64,000 nucleotides of DNA from Gracilimonas tropica DSM 19535 (GTDB lineage Bacteria; Bacteroidota; Rhodothermia; Balneolales; Balneolaceae). Below are positions 54,637-64,000 of the stretch, piece by piece. The number at the start of each line of letters is the position of its first letter. Position 1 is the stretch's first letter. Position numbers and translations under genes: made by a program. The DNA lies in the NCBI RefSeq assembly GCF_000375425.1, contig NZ_AQXG01000002.1, forward strand, positions 1-64,000, given 5' to 3'. A model generated the notes under the pieces. The model saw only the letters and a program-made list of their open reading frames with translations. It was not told the DNA's origin and ran no database searches.

Positions 54637-56700
54637 TTATTGTTCTTCCATTTTTAGGAAACGGGCATTAACCGCTACGATCACGGTACTTAACGACATT
54701 AGAATAGCACCCAAAGCCGGACTTAGAATTATTCCCCATACATACAGAGCTCCCGCTGCCAATGGAATTGCTCCGATATTATATCCGGAGGCCCACCATA
54801 AATTCTGCACCATTTTCCGATAGGTAGATTTGGATAAATGAATAAGGGAGGTCACATCTTGTGGGTTATTTTTGACCAGGACAATATCACCTGTTTCAAC
54901 GGCCACATCCGATCCTGCTCCAATAGCTATTCCCACATTGGCCTGTGCAAGTGCGGGAGCATCATTCACCCCATCACCCGTCATAGCTACTTTTTTCCCC
55001 TGATCTTGCACTTCTTTTACCTTGTCTGCTTTTTCATTGGGCAATACTTCGGCAAACACTTGGTCGATCCCCAATTCTCTGGCTACATATTCGGCTGTTT
55101 GTCTATTGTCTCCCGTCAGCATGATACACTCGATTCCCATTTTGTGAAGCGCATCAATCGCTTTTTTGGAGGATTCGCGGATCTCATCTCCCAATGCAAT
55201 GGCTCCCGCCAATTCGTTTTCAATGATCACAAAAACCACGGTTTTGCCCTGTGATGATATTTCCTCGACCTCCTCATTTGGATAACCCATTTCCTGTTCA
55301 CGGACGTAACCCGGGCTTACCACTTTTACGCTTTTGCCATTCACTTTTCCCTGAATACCTTTGCCGGGGATAGAATCGAAGGCGTCCGGTTCCCAGGTTT
55401 CTGCTGCTTTTTCCAAGATTCCTTTGGCCAGCGGATGCTCAGAGTTTTTTTCCAGCGATGCGGCGTATTTTAAGATCTCCTGATCGGAATAAGTTTCTCC
55501 AAAGTTCAATATATCAGTTACGGTGAAGGTTCCTTTCGTCAGGGTTCCGGTTTTATCAAAAATGACGGCATCGAGGTTGCGGGCTTCTTCAAAAGCAGTC
55601 CGGTCGCGAATCAGAAATCCATTAGTAGCAGCTATACTCGTCGATCTTGAAACCACCAGTGGAATAGCCAATCCCAAGGCATGTGGACAAGTTATGACCA
55701 TCACCGCAACAGTTCGGTTCATGGCGAAGTCGAGACTTTGTCCGGTGAAAAGGACCCATGCTGCAAAAGTGATCAAGCCGGCAGTAATGGCTAAGATAGT
55801 CAGCCAGAATGCAGCCCGATTGGCTAAATCCTGCGTTCTTGATTTACTTTCCTGGGCTTCTTTTACCAACTTCATCACCTGGGATAAAAAGGAATCATCC
55901 CCGGTCTTGGAAATTTTTATCGTGATGGAGCCTTTTTCATTAACTGACCCTCCAATTACTTCATCTCCTTTGGTTTTGCTTACGGGTTTCGATTCCCCGG
56001 TCAACATGGCTTCATTTACACTGGTCTCACCTTTTACCACAATTCCATCGGCAGGAATTTTTTCTCCCGGCTTGATCAATACGTTATCTCCTTGTATGAG
56101 GTCTTCCACCGGTATATCCTCCGTGGAACCGTCATCATTTACTTTATGAGCCTCTCCGGGAAGTAAGGCGGCTAACTCTTCCAACGCGGATGAAGCGCTC
56201 ATGACAGATCGCATTTCGATCCAATGGCCCAGCAACATAATTCCAACCAGTGTAGATAATTCCCAGTACAGCAGATCTCCCTTAAAGCCGAAAACTACAG
56301 CGGTACTATAGAAGTAAGCTATGGAGATAGCTAACCCGATGAGGGTCATCATTCCGGGTTGCTTTTTCTTGAGTTCATCCACCAGGCCGGTTAAAAACGG
56401 CTTACCTCCAAAGAAAAATACTCCGGTCGAGAGTATGGCCAGAATCCATGTATCTCCGGTAAAACGCCAATCTACATCCAGAAAATGCTGGATCATGGGA
56501 GAAAGCACCATGATCGGGATGGTAAGCCCCAGTACCCACCAAAAACGGAACTTGAAATCCTGAACCATCATTTTATGATGATCGTGGTGCGCATGTCCTC
56601 CACTCTTTTTTTGATCGTGTTTGTAGTGATCTGCATGATCATGCCCGCCTTTACCGTGATGATCATGTTGATTGGAATGTTGATGATGTTCGTGATTCAT
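54637..56700 (-). CDS. copB: Copper-translocating P1B-type ATPase, CopB-like
   Basis: A 687-residue P-type ATPase. The N-terminus (residues 1-43) is His-rich and replaces a CxxC metal-binding domain. The transmembrane ion motif is CPH at 338-340 (the P1B-3 type), with TGES at 234-237, DKTGT at 382-386 and GDGVNDAPALA in the hinge. P1B-3 pumps export copper or silver ions. It is in the metal-efflux run 53387-64000. Confidence 0.92.
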   Translation of the reverse strand: MNHEHHQHSNQHDHHGKGGHDHADHYKHDQKKSGGHAHHDHHKMMVQDFKFRFWWVLGLTIPIMVLSPMIQHFLDVDWRFTGDTWILAILSTGVFFFGGKPFLTGLVDELKKKQPGMMTLIGLAISIAYFYSTAVVFGFKGDLLYWELSTLVGIMLLGHWIEMRSVMSASSALEELAALLPGEAHKVNDDGSTEDIPVEDLIQGDNVLIKPGEKIPADGIVVKGETSVNEAMLTGESKPVSKTKGDEVIGGSVNEKGSITIKISKTGDDSFLSQVMKLVKEAQESKSRTQDLANRAAFWLTILAITAGLITFAAWVLFTGQSLDFAMNRTVAVMVITCPHALGLAIPLVVSRSTSIAATNGFLIRDRTAFEEARNLDAVIFDKTGTLTKGTFTVTDILNFGETYSDQEILKYAASLEKNSEHPLAKGILEKAAETWEPDAFDSIPGKGIQGKVNGKSVKVVSPGYVREQEMGYPNEEVEEISSQGKTVVFVIIENELAGAIALGDEIRESSKKAIDALHKMGIECIMLTGDNRQTAEYVARELGIDQVFAEVLPNEKADKVKEVQDQGKKVAMTGDGVNDAPALAQANVGIAIGAGSDVAVETGDIVLVKNNPQDVTSLIHLSKSTYRKMVQNLWWASGYNIGAIPLAAGALYVWGIILSPALGAILMSLSTVIVAVNARFLKMEEQ

Positions 56701-56724
56701 GGCATGCTCCTTTATTTAATTCTT

Positions 56725-57795
56725 CTACAGCTGACTCAGCTCAATCTCTGAGATCAAAACTGAACCTTCTCCGCTTAATTTTATGCCTACACTTCCGGCT
56801 TTCGGGGCATCTCCGTGTCCGTGTACTTTCATTGCTTTATTTACATATCCGCGGAAGTGTGATCCATCACCTACCACACGAACAAATATCTCGCCGTTTG
56901 GTTCAAAGGTTCCTTCTTCAAAGATGGCTGTTTCTCCGTTATCCACTCTGCCCTGACGTATTATGCCCTCATCATTCAGAGATACAAAATCATAGTTTTC
57001 GGTATCCTGTACATGATGAATGAGTTCTACTTCTCCATCCAGATTATCCAGATTCAGATAATAGTCGATTTGAACATCCCGGTATTCTTTGCGGGTGACA
57101 AACATATTCGTTTGATCGCTAAGCTCTATTTTAAGTTTTGGGGATTCAGCAGACACTACCACCGGTTTCAGATCCTGAACGGTTCCTTCTACCCATTTAA
57201 AATTGGTAATCAGATCACTTACAGCATTTGAACTTACTGACCAATTCCAATCTCCGTTTTCTTTCTTATGGAATGATGAAACAGCGTTCAAACTATCCGG
57301 CGAAGCAAACGTTTCCGGCTCTTCTTGCTGTAGAAGCTGACCGGTTCCGGCACCATATCCATATACCATTTTTCCACCGTATTCTGCCGTCTCAAAGATC
57401 ATGAACAATCCCGGTAAAACGGTGATAAAAGCTATGATCTTGAAGCTCTTTCGCTCAAAAAGATCAAACCAATGAAAAGCCATTCTTAACAAAGCGTAAA
57501 GCACAAAGAACCAAAGCAAATACCGGGCCCATTCGGCGTGTTCGCTTAACACCGATTGTGCTTCAGTCGGCAGAAAAACAGTATCTGCGGCAATGGTTCC
57601 ACTGTAGTAGGTAATTCCGGCGAAAATGGCACCAGCCACATACAGAATCGTGTTTTTGGTCTCATCCCACCATGTAGAGGGAACAAAAAGAGTTACAAGA
57701 TTCGCCAGTGCAGCAACCACCAAAATGGCGATTGGGAAATGTACCAGCAAAGGATGAATGTTTGGAGCCCATTGGGGGGTTAATATAAATTCCAT
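56725..57795 (-). CDS. DUF2231-like membrane protein with a beta-rich C-terminal domain
   Basis: A 356-residue protein. Residues 1-170 contain about four membrane helices with HPLLVHFPIAILVVAAL (residues 14-30), typical of DUF2231. The C-terminal 170 residues, after a hydrophilic linker, look like a lectin/concanavalin-type beta-sandwich (VEGTVQDLKPVVV, FVRVVGDGSHFRGYVN) like DUF1080-type domains. It sits between the CopB ATPase and CusB-like adaptor; the metal link is by context only. Confidence 0.72.
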   Translation of the reverse strand: MEFILTPQWAPNIHPLLVHFPIAILVVAALANLVTLFVPSTWWDETKNTILYVAGAIFAGITYYSGTIAADTVFLPTEAQSVLSEHAEWARYLLWFFVLYALLRMAFHWFDLFERKSFKIIAFITVLPGLFMIFETAEYGGKMVYGYGAGTGQLLQQEEPETFASPDSLNAVSSFHKKENGDWNWSVSSNAVSDLITNFKWVEGTVQDLKPVVVSAESPKLKIELSDQTNMFVTRKEYRDVQIDYYLNLDNLDGEVELIHHVQDTENYDFVSLNDEGIIRQGRVDNGETAIFEEGTFEPNGEIFVRVVGDGSHFRGYVNKAMKVHGHGDAPKAGSVGIKLSGEGSVLISEIELSQL

Positions 57796-57867
57796 AACGA
57801 GAAGGGTTTTATTGGGTTACACATTTATTCTGTCGGTGTCTTAATTAATCACTGTCAGGTAAGTATG

Positions 57868-59568
57868 TCAATTAAGTCTTTCTACGGTCTCTCCGCAATT
57901 ATGCATCTTAGAACCATAAAATGGATTAGTAATGCTTTCTTTATCGCTGATCCAGGTACTGCCTCCATCATACATCGGGCAGTATTGTTTGTATAATGTT
58001 CCATCATAACCTTCTTCTTCAACACGTTCGGTCAGCATTCCGGAGATCACCTTGAACTCAGCCCTCAACTCCTCTATATCTCCAAATTCCTCTTTCGAAA
58101 AAGTGGTGATATAATCCTGAGCTGCATCAAAATCATCTTTCGTTAAGGCTTCTTTTAGCTTCAGGTATTCCGGGATCAATACACTCAGGCCTTTGTCTGC
58201 TTGTAGACTTCCGGACATTTGATGTTGCGAATGATCTTCCATCGGTTCCATTTCATTGGAGTTCATATCCATACCGCCATGATCGTGAGCACCACGATTG
58301 GCTCCGGTTCCGGGCTCCCGGTTCATCATACTTAGTTTGTCGCTGAGTTGGGCAGCGGCATCCACTTTAAAAGTGCCATTGGTTACCACTTCTTCTCCTA
58401 CTTCTAATCCGGCTTCTATCACATACTCATTACCGGCTCGTATCCCCAGTGTGACTTCCCGCGCCTCAAAAGCCGGTGTACCGGAGGTGGAAACATCCAC
58501 AAACACAATTGAACGCGATCCCGTCCACAGTACAGCACTCCGGGGAACCAAAAGTTGTGGCTGCCCTTCTTTTTTGGAAGTGATAATTCCTTCAGCAAAC
58601 ATGCCGGGCTTCATGCGGTTCTGATCATTATCTGCGGTGATCCGTACATTGACCGTGCGTGAACTTTCATCCAAAAAAGGCTCAATAAAATTCACTTTTC
58701 CTGTGAAGGTATTTCCCGGAAGAGAACTCACTGTAAAATTCACTTCATCTCCCCTTTCCAGCTGACTCACCGTCGACTCAAACGCCTCAAATTCCACCCA
58801 TACTTTGGAGAGATCGGCTACCCGGTATAACATTGATCCTTCGTTGATGTGGTCTTCCCTGGAAATGTCGATCTGGGAAACATAACCGGAGACGGGCGAG
58901 AAGAAATCCAGTTCTTCCATTACCTCTCCGGAACGTTCGATCTGATTGATGGTTTCAGCCGGAAATTCCCAGAGCAAGAGCTTACGTCGTGCCGCCTCAT
59001 ACAACTTCGGATTCTGCTCTTTAAAGCGAGCCGTTTCCAGCAATTCCCGCTGGGCAGTGATCAATTCCGGGGAATAGATCGAAGCCAATTTCTGTCCCTT
59101 ACGCACATAATCGCCAATGTAATCTACATACAACTCCCGGACTCGTCCCGGAAAATGCGCCGTCACATTCGACACTAAATTCTGGTTCACCACCACTTTT
59201 CCCGGTAAACGTGCTTCCATCACGGGAATGCCTGTTCTCACCGGCGTGGTTTCGATCTCTGCCAATGCCAAAGCCGCTTCAGAAAACTGAATGGCATTCT
59301 CTCCCAGCGATTGGGACTCATCGCTATTCATATCATCTGCAGGAATAAGCTCCATCCCACAAATGGGACAATTCCCCGGCTCACTTTCCCTGATCTGAGG
59401 GTGCATGCTGCAGGTGTATACGATCTCTCCCTTTTCATTGGTGTGGGTTTCAGAAATGTGCTCATCCAGGCTCTGGGGTTCCGCCGATCCTCCTCCAAAA
59501 AAGAGATATCCCAGCAGTAATCCGCCGAGTATAAATGCTGAGTAAATAAGTATGTTTTTAGTATTCAT
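57868..59568 (-). CDS. cusB: Heavy-metal RND efflux adaptor (CusB-like) with metal-binding domains
   Basis: A 566-residue adaptor. After an N-terminal membrane anchor it has a heavy-metal-binding domain YTCSMHPQIRESEPGNCPIC (about residues 51-70), then the adaptor core with split lipoyl and barrel domains, a Met/His-rich linker (GGMDMNSNEMEPMEDHSQHQ), and a C-terminal domain ending in CPMYDGGSTWISD...NPFYGSKMHNCGE, which matches the CPM/NP.YG..M..CG copper-binding pattern. It links the CusA-like pump to the CusC-like channel. Confidence 0.9.
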   Translation of the reverse strand: MNTKNILIYSAFILGGLLLGYLFFGGGSAEPQSLDEHISETHTNEKGEIVYTCSMHPQIRESEPGNCPICGMELIPADDMNSDESQSLGENAIQFSEAALALAEIETTPVRTGIPVMEARLPGKVVVNQNLVSNVTAHFPGRVRELYVDYIGDYVRKGQKLASIYSPELITAQRELLETARFKEQNPKLYEAARRKLLLWEFPAETINQIERSGEVMEELDFFSPVSGYVSQIDISREDHINEGSMLYRVADLSKVWVEFEAFESTVSQLERGDEVNFTVSSLPGNTFTGKVNFIEPFLDESSRTVNVRITADNDQNRMKPGMFAEGIITSKKEGQPQLLVPRSAVLWTGSRSIVFVDVSTSGTPAFEAREVTLGIRAGNEYVIEAGLEVGEEVVTNGTFKVDAAAQLSDKLSMMNREPGTGANRGAHDHGGMDMNSNEMEPMEDHSQHQMSGSLQADKGLSVLIPEYLKLKEALTKDDFDAAQDYITTFSKEEFGDIEELRAEFKVISGMLTERVEEEGYDGTLYKQYCPMYDGGSTWISDKESITNPFYGSKMHNCGETVERLN

Positions 59569-59630
59569 GATGTATGATTTTTAGGTAAAATTTGTTCAGC
59601 TATTCAAAATTCAATAATGGTCAATATTCA

Positions 59631-61256
59631 CTATTCGATATTCTCTTTGAGATTATGTTTGCCCGTCAGGTACTCGATATAAGCCTTGGCTTGATGCTGA
59701 TCTGTGATAGCCTGAACCCGCTTTAATTGGTAACTGAGCTGTTTTCGCTGCATGCGCAAGATCTCCTCGAAATCAGAGCTGTCGGAGGCGTAGGCTTCCA
59801 TCATAATGTTAATAGCCTGAGTGATGCGTTGGATCTGCTTTTGATCGTATAACTGATATCGCCGAAGAGCGTCTTCATAATCTCGCAAAGAAGCATCCAG
59901 TTCCGTTTCCAGGGTATTCTCCCGACTTGAAAGCTGAAATTGGGTTTCCCGAACCTGCTGATCTGCCTGCCTGAGAGTGGCTCTATTTTTCTTTCCAAAC
60001 AGAGGTATTTTGAAGCCGGCCATCACCATCAGGGCATCCTCACCGCTATTGGCTACATTTGGCATTTCAGATTCCCCATTGAAGATGTAATCCACACCCA
60101 GCATAATATCCGGTTTGTTTTGTTTGGCAGCCAGTGATCTGTTTTCCCGAGAAGAAGCTTCCTGATATTGAAGCCTTTGGAGATCAGGATTTTGCTGCTG
60201 CATTTGCCCTAAAAGCTCTTCTCTGCTTGAAATATATTCCACTGTTAACGTATCAGGAGCACTGATTGCTAAAGCTTCTTTCTTGTTCAACAGTTCTTTC
60301 ATCTTTTGAATCAGAACACCTCTGTTATCTTTCAGCAACTCGATCTGAATGCGAAGGTCTTCCTGTTCGATTTGGGCACGGAGAACATCCACCTGTGTGG
60401 CCCGGTCCGTTTCGTAGCGGGCAAGACTCAGCTCCACCAGCGAATTCAGAATCATCAGGTTTTCATTGGCCAGACGAATGCTTTCATCCACTTCATACAG
60501 ATCCAGTACGGTTCTTTCTACCTGGTAGAATAGTCGGTTTCGGGCCTCCTGAAATTCCTCATATCTTGCTTTTGCTTTCAGGGAAGCCACCGACCGGCGA
60601 TCTCCCAAGCTCCCAAACCATGGCAACATTTGAGAAACCGAAATACGCCCCTGTTGAGGCCCCACTCTCGTCTCGATCGGTTTGATGAAATAGGCAAAAG
60701 AAACTTCCGGATCAGGCAACGCTCCCACAATCGGACTTTCCTCCAGCGCTGCTAAATATCGCTGATAAGCTGCTTTTAACTGGGGATTATTCTCCGCAGC
60801 CTCCTGCTGGTACTGAGAAATAGTTTGAGCGGTTGCTGTGTAAGAAAATGATAGCATCAGAAACAAAATCAGCAGCCAAAAAGAGCGCCCTAATTTCGCT
60901 AAGAAAATCTCTCCCTGAGGAGAGTCCGGCTTTAGCAGGGAGAGGTGTTGGTGCCATGGGCTTTTATTCTCATTTGCAAACTCATTAGTCCTCAAAGTCA
61001 ACACTCTCCGTCTTGCTCCGCTTTCGTTACGCGATCCACCTCCCTCAAGGGGGGATTTTCTTTCGTTCCGAGCCGTTGGTTCGGAATGCCTGCCGGAACC
61101 GCGGGTTACAGAAAGGTGTATTCGAGCTTCGTTGCTCCTACTGTACTCTATCTCTGATTTCTTTAGCAAATGACATCGGTCTCTATCAAAAAACAGGTAG
61201 TTTTCCTCCCCGTTCAAAGTTCGATATTGGATGTTCCTTGTTCGATGTTCTTTCAT
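59631..61256 (-). CDS. CusC-like TolC-family outer-membrane protein with a repeat-derived N-terminus
   Basis: A 541-codon frame whose last 410 residues or so are a TolC/CusC-type channel with two coiled-coil repeats. The signal peptide lies inside the frame (LGRSFWLLILFLMLSFSYTATAQ, about residues 121-143), so the first 120 residues are not a normal leader. They are encoded by a low-complexity stretch and by repeat copy 3 (60906-61064), which stays open in frame. The ATG overlaps the cusA-like stop (ATGA), so translation is coupled, but a functional start near 60890 (for example an ATT or TTG codon) may be used instead. Confidence 0.75.
   Translation of the reverse strand: MKEHRTRNIQYRTLNGEENYLFFDRDRCHLLKKSEIEYSRSNEARIHLSVTRGSGRHSEPTARNERKSPLEGGGSRNESGARRRVLTLRTNEFANENKSPWHQHLSLLKPDSPQGEIFLAKLGRSFWLLILFLMLSFSYTATAQTISQYQQEAAENNPQLKAAYQRYLAALEESPIVGALPDPEVSFAYFIKPIETRVGPQQGRISVSQMLPWFGSLGDRRSVASLKAKARYEEFQEARNRLFYQVERTVLDLYEVDESIRLANENLMILNSLVELSLARYETDRATQVDVLRAQIEQEDLRIQIELLKDNRGVLIQKMKELLNKKEALAISAPDTLTVEYISSREELLGQMQQQNPDLQRLQYQEASSRENRSLAAKQNKPDIMLGVDYIFNGESEMPNVANSGEDALMVMAGFKIPLFGKKNRATLRQADQQVRETQFQLSSRENTLETELDASLRDYEDALRRYQLYDQKQIQRITQAINIMMEAYASDSSDFEEILRMQRKQLSYQLKRVQAITDQHQAKAYIEYLTGKHNLKENIE
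60906..61064. repeat. Palindrome-ended interspersed repeat, copy 3
   Basis: Starts CTCTCCCTGAGGAGAG and ends CCTCCCTCAAGGGGGG-like, with inner blocks GGAGAGGTGTTGGTGCCATGG and TTGCTCCGCTTTCGTTACGC matching copies 1 and 2. It lies in the 5' part of the cusC-like gene. Confidence 0.72.
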
Positions 61257-64000
61257 GATATTTTTCTATTCATTTTAAATTCTTTCCACAAATAGTATAG
61301 CACCGGAATCACCAAAAGCGTGATGATCTGCAGAAACATCCCTCCCACGCTTGGGATAGCCATCGGGACCATGATGTCCGATCCACGTCCGGTTGAAGTG
61401 AGAACAGGCAGCAGCGCCAGGATGGTTGTGGCAGTAGTCATTAAAGTCGGGCGAATACGACGGGTACTTGCTTCAATAACCACATCTCTTAGTTCGGAAG
61501 ATGAGGCAGGTTTTTTGCGATCAAACAGCTGATCGAGGTATGTAGCCATTACTACACCGCCATCTGCTGCAATACCAAACAATGCGATGAAACCCACCCA
61601 AACGGCCACGCTCAAATTCACCGTGCCCATTTGGAATAGGTCTCTGAGGTTTTGGCCAAACAGGTCAAAATTCAGGAACCAGCCTTGTCCGTATAGCCAG
61701 ATGAGCAAAAATCCACCGGCCCAGGCCACAAATATGCTACTGAAGATCATGGAAGTGGTTGCCACCGATTTGAACTGGAAGTACATGATCAAGAAGATCA
61801 CAATCAGGGCAATAGGTAAGATCACGCTCAGACGTTTTTCGGCGCGAACCTGGTTTTCATAATCTCCGGCAAATTCAAAGTTGATTCCTGCGGGCACCTC
61901 CAGCTCCCCATTTTCAATTTTTTGTTGAATGTCGGCTGTGGCATTCTCTACCACTTCGATCTCTGCAAAACCGTCGGCTTTATCAAAGATGACGTAACCG
62001 ACCAGAAAAGTATCTTCACTTTTGATGGCTTGTGGCCCCTGCCGGTATTCAATTTCCGCCAGCTGACTCAACGGAACCTGAGCGCCGGTTTTAGCAGGCA
62101 CCAATAGCTCGTTGATAGCTTCCGGACTATCCCGCAATTCCCGGGCAAATCGTACGCGGATGGGGTAACGCTCCCGTCCTTCTACCGACGTAGAGACTGC
62201 CATACCGCCCACTCCCATCGACATAAACTGCTGTACGTCTTCGATATTCAATCCATAGCGGGCAAGCTGCTCGCGATCCCATTTTACTTCCAGGTATGGC
62301 TTTCCTACGATCCGCTCGGCAAACACCGATGAAGCTTTTATGCCTTCCACTTTGCGCAGCACCTCCTCCAGCTTCAATCCAAAGTCTTCGATCTCGCGAA
62401 GGTCATTCCCTTTCACTTTGATGCCCATCGGAGCCCGCATACCTGATTGTAACATCACCAGACGTGTTTCGATGGGTTGAAGTTTGGGAGCAGAAGTCGT
62501 TCCGGGCACTTTGGCGACTTTAACGATCTCGTCCCAAATGTCATCTGGCGACTGTATATGATCACGCCATTGGCGATAATATTTGCCGTCTTCGTCCGGA
62601 ATGAGCTCGCCATTGGCATCTCTTTCATATTTCCCTTCAGCATTCACTTTAAACCGAATTCGGCGACCATCTTCATCGGTGCGATACTCTGATTTATAGA
62701 GGATTACATTTTCAAACATAGAAACCGGGGCGGGATCCAAAGCCGATTCAGCCCGACCCATTTTTCCAACCACCAGCTTCACTTCTGGAATGGAACTCAC
62801 GGCAAGATCGATCTTCTGCATCATGTCTTCAGCCTCCTCTACTCCAACATGCGGCATGGTAGTTGGCATATAGAGAAAGGCCCCTTCATCCAAAGCCGGC
62901 ATGAATTCTTCACCCAAACCCGGAAATGCTTCACTGGCGGCCGTCCAGACTGACGTCTCACTGATCTCAAGTCCAACCGCATTAAATCCTTTGGATATAA
63001 AGCCGAAAGTTGCCGCAAAACCCAACCAGATCATCGCTCCAAAAAACACAAAGAAAGCAGGGATGGCGAGAAAGGTTTTCTTATGATCCAGGCACCAGCC
63101 GATAATGGATTCATAGTATCTGATGATCAACCAGAATACGAATAGTATAAGCGCAATGATCATCACTATGAAGATCAGGTTACCGAAGAAGGAAACCGAA
63201 GGGCCGAAAGGCAGCCAATAGGTTGTTAGTAACCACGTGACTACAACCACCGCTAAGGCATTATTCAATAAAGGAATGCGCCGGCGATAATTTTCACCGA
63301 GGAAATATCCGGCTCCGTTGATCAATCCAAATCCGAGGATCAGGAAACCTCCCCAGCCTGAGATGGTCAGCATAGTTACAAATCCGCCAATGACCAATAC
63401 CCCGTTCCAGCCAAGTTTCAATTTTGGTTTTTTGATCTTCAGCCCAAAGAACCAATGTGCAAAAGGCGGGATCAATGTTATGGTAATGATGATGGATGCG
63501 ATGAGCGCGAAGGTCTTAGTGTAGGCTAAAGGTTTGAACAATTTACCCTCGGCAGCAACCATCGTAAACACAGGCAAGAAGCTAACTATAGTGGTAGCAA
63601 TAGCCGTTAAAACCGCACCGGCCACTTCGACCGTGGCATTGTATATCACTTCCAAAAGTGACTCCTCTTCCACCTTTTCCTCCATATGCCGGAGCATGTT
63701 TTCGGAAAGGATTACGCCCATATCAACAATGGTTCCAATGGCAATTGCGATCCCGGAAAGAGCCACGATATTGGCATCTACCCCAAAGTATTTCATGGCA
63801 ATGAAGGTCATGAGTACCGCAACAGGCAGCATCATTGAAATGAGAAACGAGGTCCGCAGGTTCATCACCATTACAACGATCACTATGATGGTGATCAGAA
63901 TTTGCAGGGTGAGCGCTTCTTCGAGTGTACCCAGGGTTTCGGAGATCAGCGTGGAGCGATCATAAAATGGCACGATCGTGACTTTCGACTCTGTGCCGTC
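61253..64000 (-). CDS. CusA/CzcA-like heavy-metal RND pump, 5' end outside the window
   Basis: At least 915 codons, open to the right window edge; the last visible residues before the edge include the VTIVPFYDRSTLI of the first periplasmic loop. The helix-4 motif is GTIVDMGVILSENMLRHM, as in heavy-metal pumps. The methionine ladder of E. coli CusA is only partly present: the Met in RLVMLQSGMRAPMG is kept, but the positions after ARYG and in LLVPAKTG are Leu and Ala/Lys. A charged insertion of about 60 residues (TDEDGRRIRFKVNAEGKYER) lies in the second loop. It is in one operon with the cusC and cusB-like genes. Confidence 0.88.
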   Translation of the reverse strand, partial: DGTESKVTIVPFYDRSTLISETLGTLEEALTLQILITIIVIVVMVMNLRTSFLISMMLPVAVLMTFIAMKYFGVDANIVALSGIAIAIGTIVDMGVILSENMLRHMEEKVEEESLLEVIYNATVEVAGAVLTAIATTIVSFLPVFTMVAAEGKLFKPLAYTKTFALIASIIITITLIPPFAHWFFGLKIKKPKLKLGWNGVLVIGGFVTMLTISGWGGFLILGFGLINGAGYFLGENYRRRIPLLNNALAVVVVTWLLTTYWLPFGPSVSFFGNLIFIVMIIALILFVFWLIIRYYESIIGWCLDHKKTFLAIPAFFVFFGAMIWLGFAATFGFISKGFNAVGLEISETSVWTAASEAFPGLGEEFMPALDEGAFLYMPTTMPHVGVEEAEDMMQKIDLAVSSIPEVKLVVGKMGRAESALDPAPVSMFENVILYKSEYRTDEDGRRIRFKVNAEGKYERDANGELIPDEDGKYYRQWRDHIQSPDDIWDEIVKVAKVPGTTSAPKLQPIETRLVMLQSGMRAPMGIKVKGNDLREIEDFGLKLEEVLRKVEGIKASSVFAERIVGKPYLEVKWDREQLARYGLNIEDVQQFMSMGVGGMAVSTSVEGRERYPIRVRFARELRDSPEAINELLVPAKTGAQVPLSQLAEIEYRQGPQAIKSEDTFLVGYVIFDKADGFAEIEVVENATADIQQKIENGELEVPAGINFEFAGDYENQVRAEKRLSVILPIALIVIFLIMYFQFKSVATTSMIFSSIFVAWAGGFLLIWLYGQGWFLNFDLFGQNLRDLFQMGTVNLSVAVWVGFIALFGIAADGGVVMATYLDQLFDRKKPASSSELRDVVIEASTRRIRPTLMTTATTILALLPVLTSTGRGSDIMVPMAIPSVGGMFLQIITLLVIPVLYYLWKEFKMNRKIS

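Overview
The window looks like part of a chromosome from the Bacteroidota/Balneolota (FCB) group, most plausibly a Balneola/Gracilimonas-like marine bacterium. The reasons are the coding style, TAnnTTTG-type -7 boxes, an F-type ATP synthase operon that lacks atpD/atpC and begins with AtpZ/AtpI-like genes, a bactofilin plus M23 peptidase pair, 6-bladed beta-propeller lipoproteins, and inositol-1-phosphate synthesis genes. The taxon is inference, not a database result.

Region 1 (1-8,424) is a gene-cassette array of the integron type with no integrase in view (a CALIN, or the far part of a chromosomal integron). Thirteen complete attC sites (about 91-129 bp, most from one sequence family) alternate with single genes, all on the minus strand. 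The cargo is mostly small lipoproteins or exported/membrane proteins of unknown function, plus one zinc-ribbon protein, one cassette gene broken by an in-frame TAG, and two cassettes without a credible ORF. One lipoprotein cassette is present twice. In every cassette the first bases repeat, as an exact 8-13 base match, the outer edge of its own attC R'' box. A decayed cassette and inverted repeats mark the right end (8,278-8,424).

Region 2 (8,767-23,632) is envelope biology: an MMPL/RND exporter, an AttH/CrtC-like lipocalin, myo-inositol-1-phosphate synthase with an inositol-1-phosphate cytidylyltransferase, two polysaccharide flippases, a sulfotransferase, a CDP-glycerol-phosphotransferase-like enzyme, a GT4 glycosyltransferase, MlaC, a TolC-family protein, and tRNA-Ser(UGA) with a terminator.

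Region 3 (23,652-33,398) is a tight minus-strand run: guaB, glycosyltransferase, M23 peptidase, bactofilin, atpZ, atpI-like, atpB-E-F-H-A-G, then the tRNA. Region 4 (33,507-39,700) holds two uncharacterised genes, a Phd/VapC toxin-antitoxin pair with a clear inverted-repeat operator, folD, an NtrC-type regulator, a DacB-type PBP and a PtsN-like EIIA protein.

Region 5 (39,979-53,192) has a broken and an intact beta-propeller gene, a two-permease RND efflux operon, and a small cluster of a Cys-rich secreted peptide, a beta-propeller lipoprotein and a membrane-anchored thioredoxin-like protein. Region 6 (53,387-64,000) is a heavy-metal island: permease, CopB-type ATPase, DUF2231-like membrane protein, and CusB/CusC/CusA-like efflux genes, the last cut by the window edge. 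Three copies of a 150-170 bp palindrome-ended repeat lie near the RND genes, one of them fused in frame to the 5' end of the cusC-like gene.
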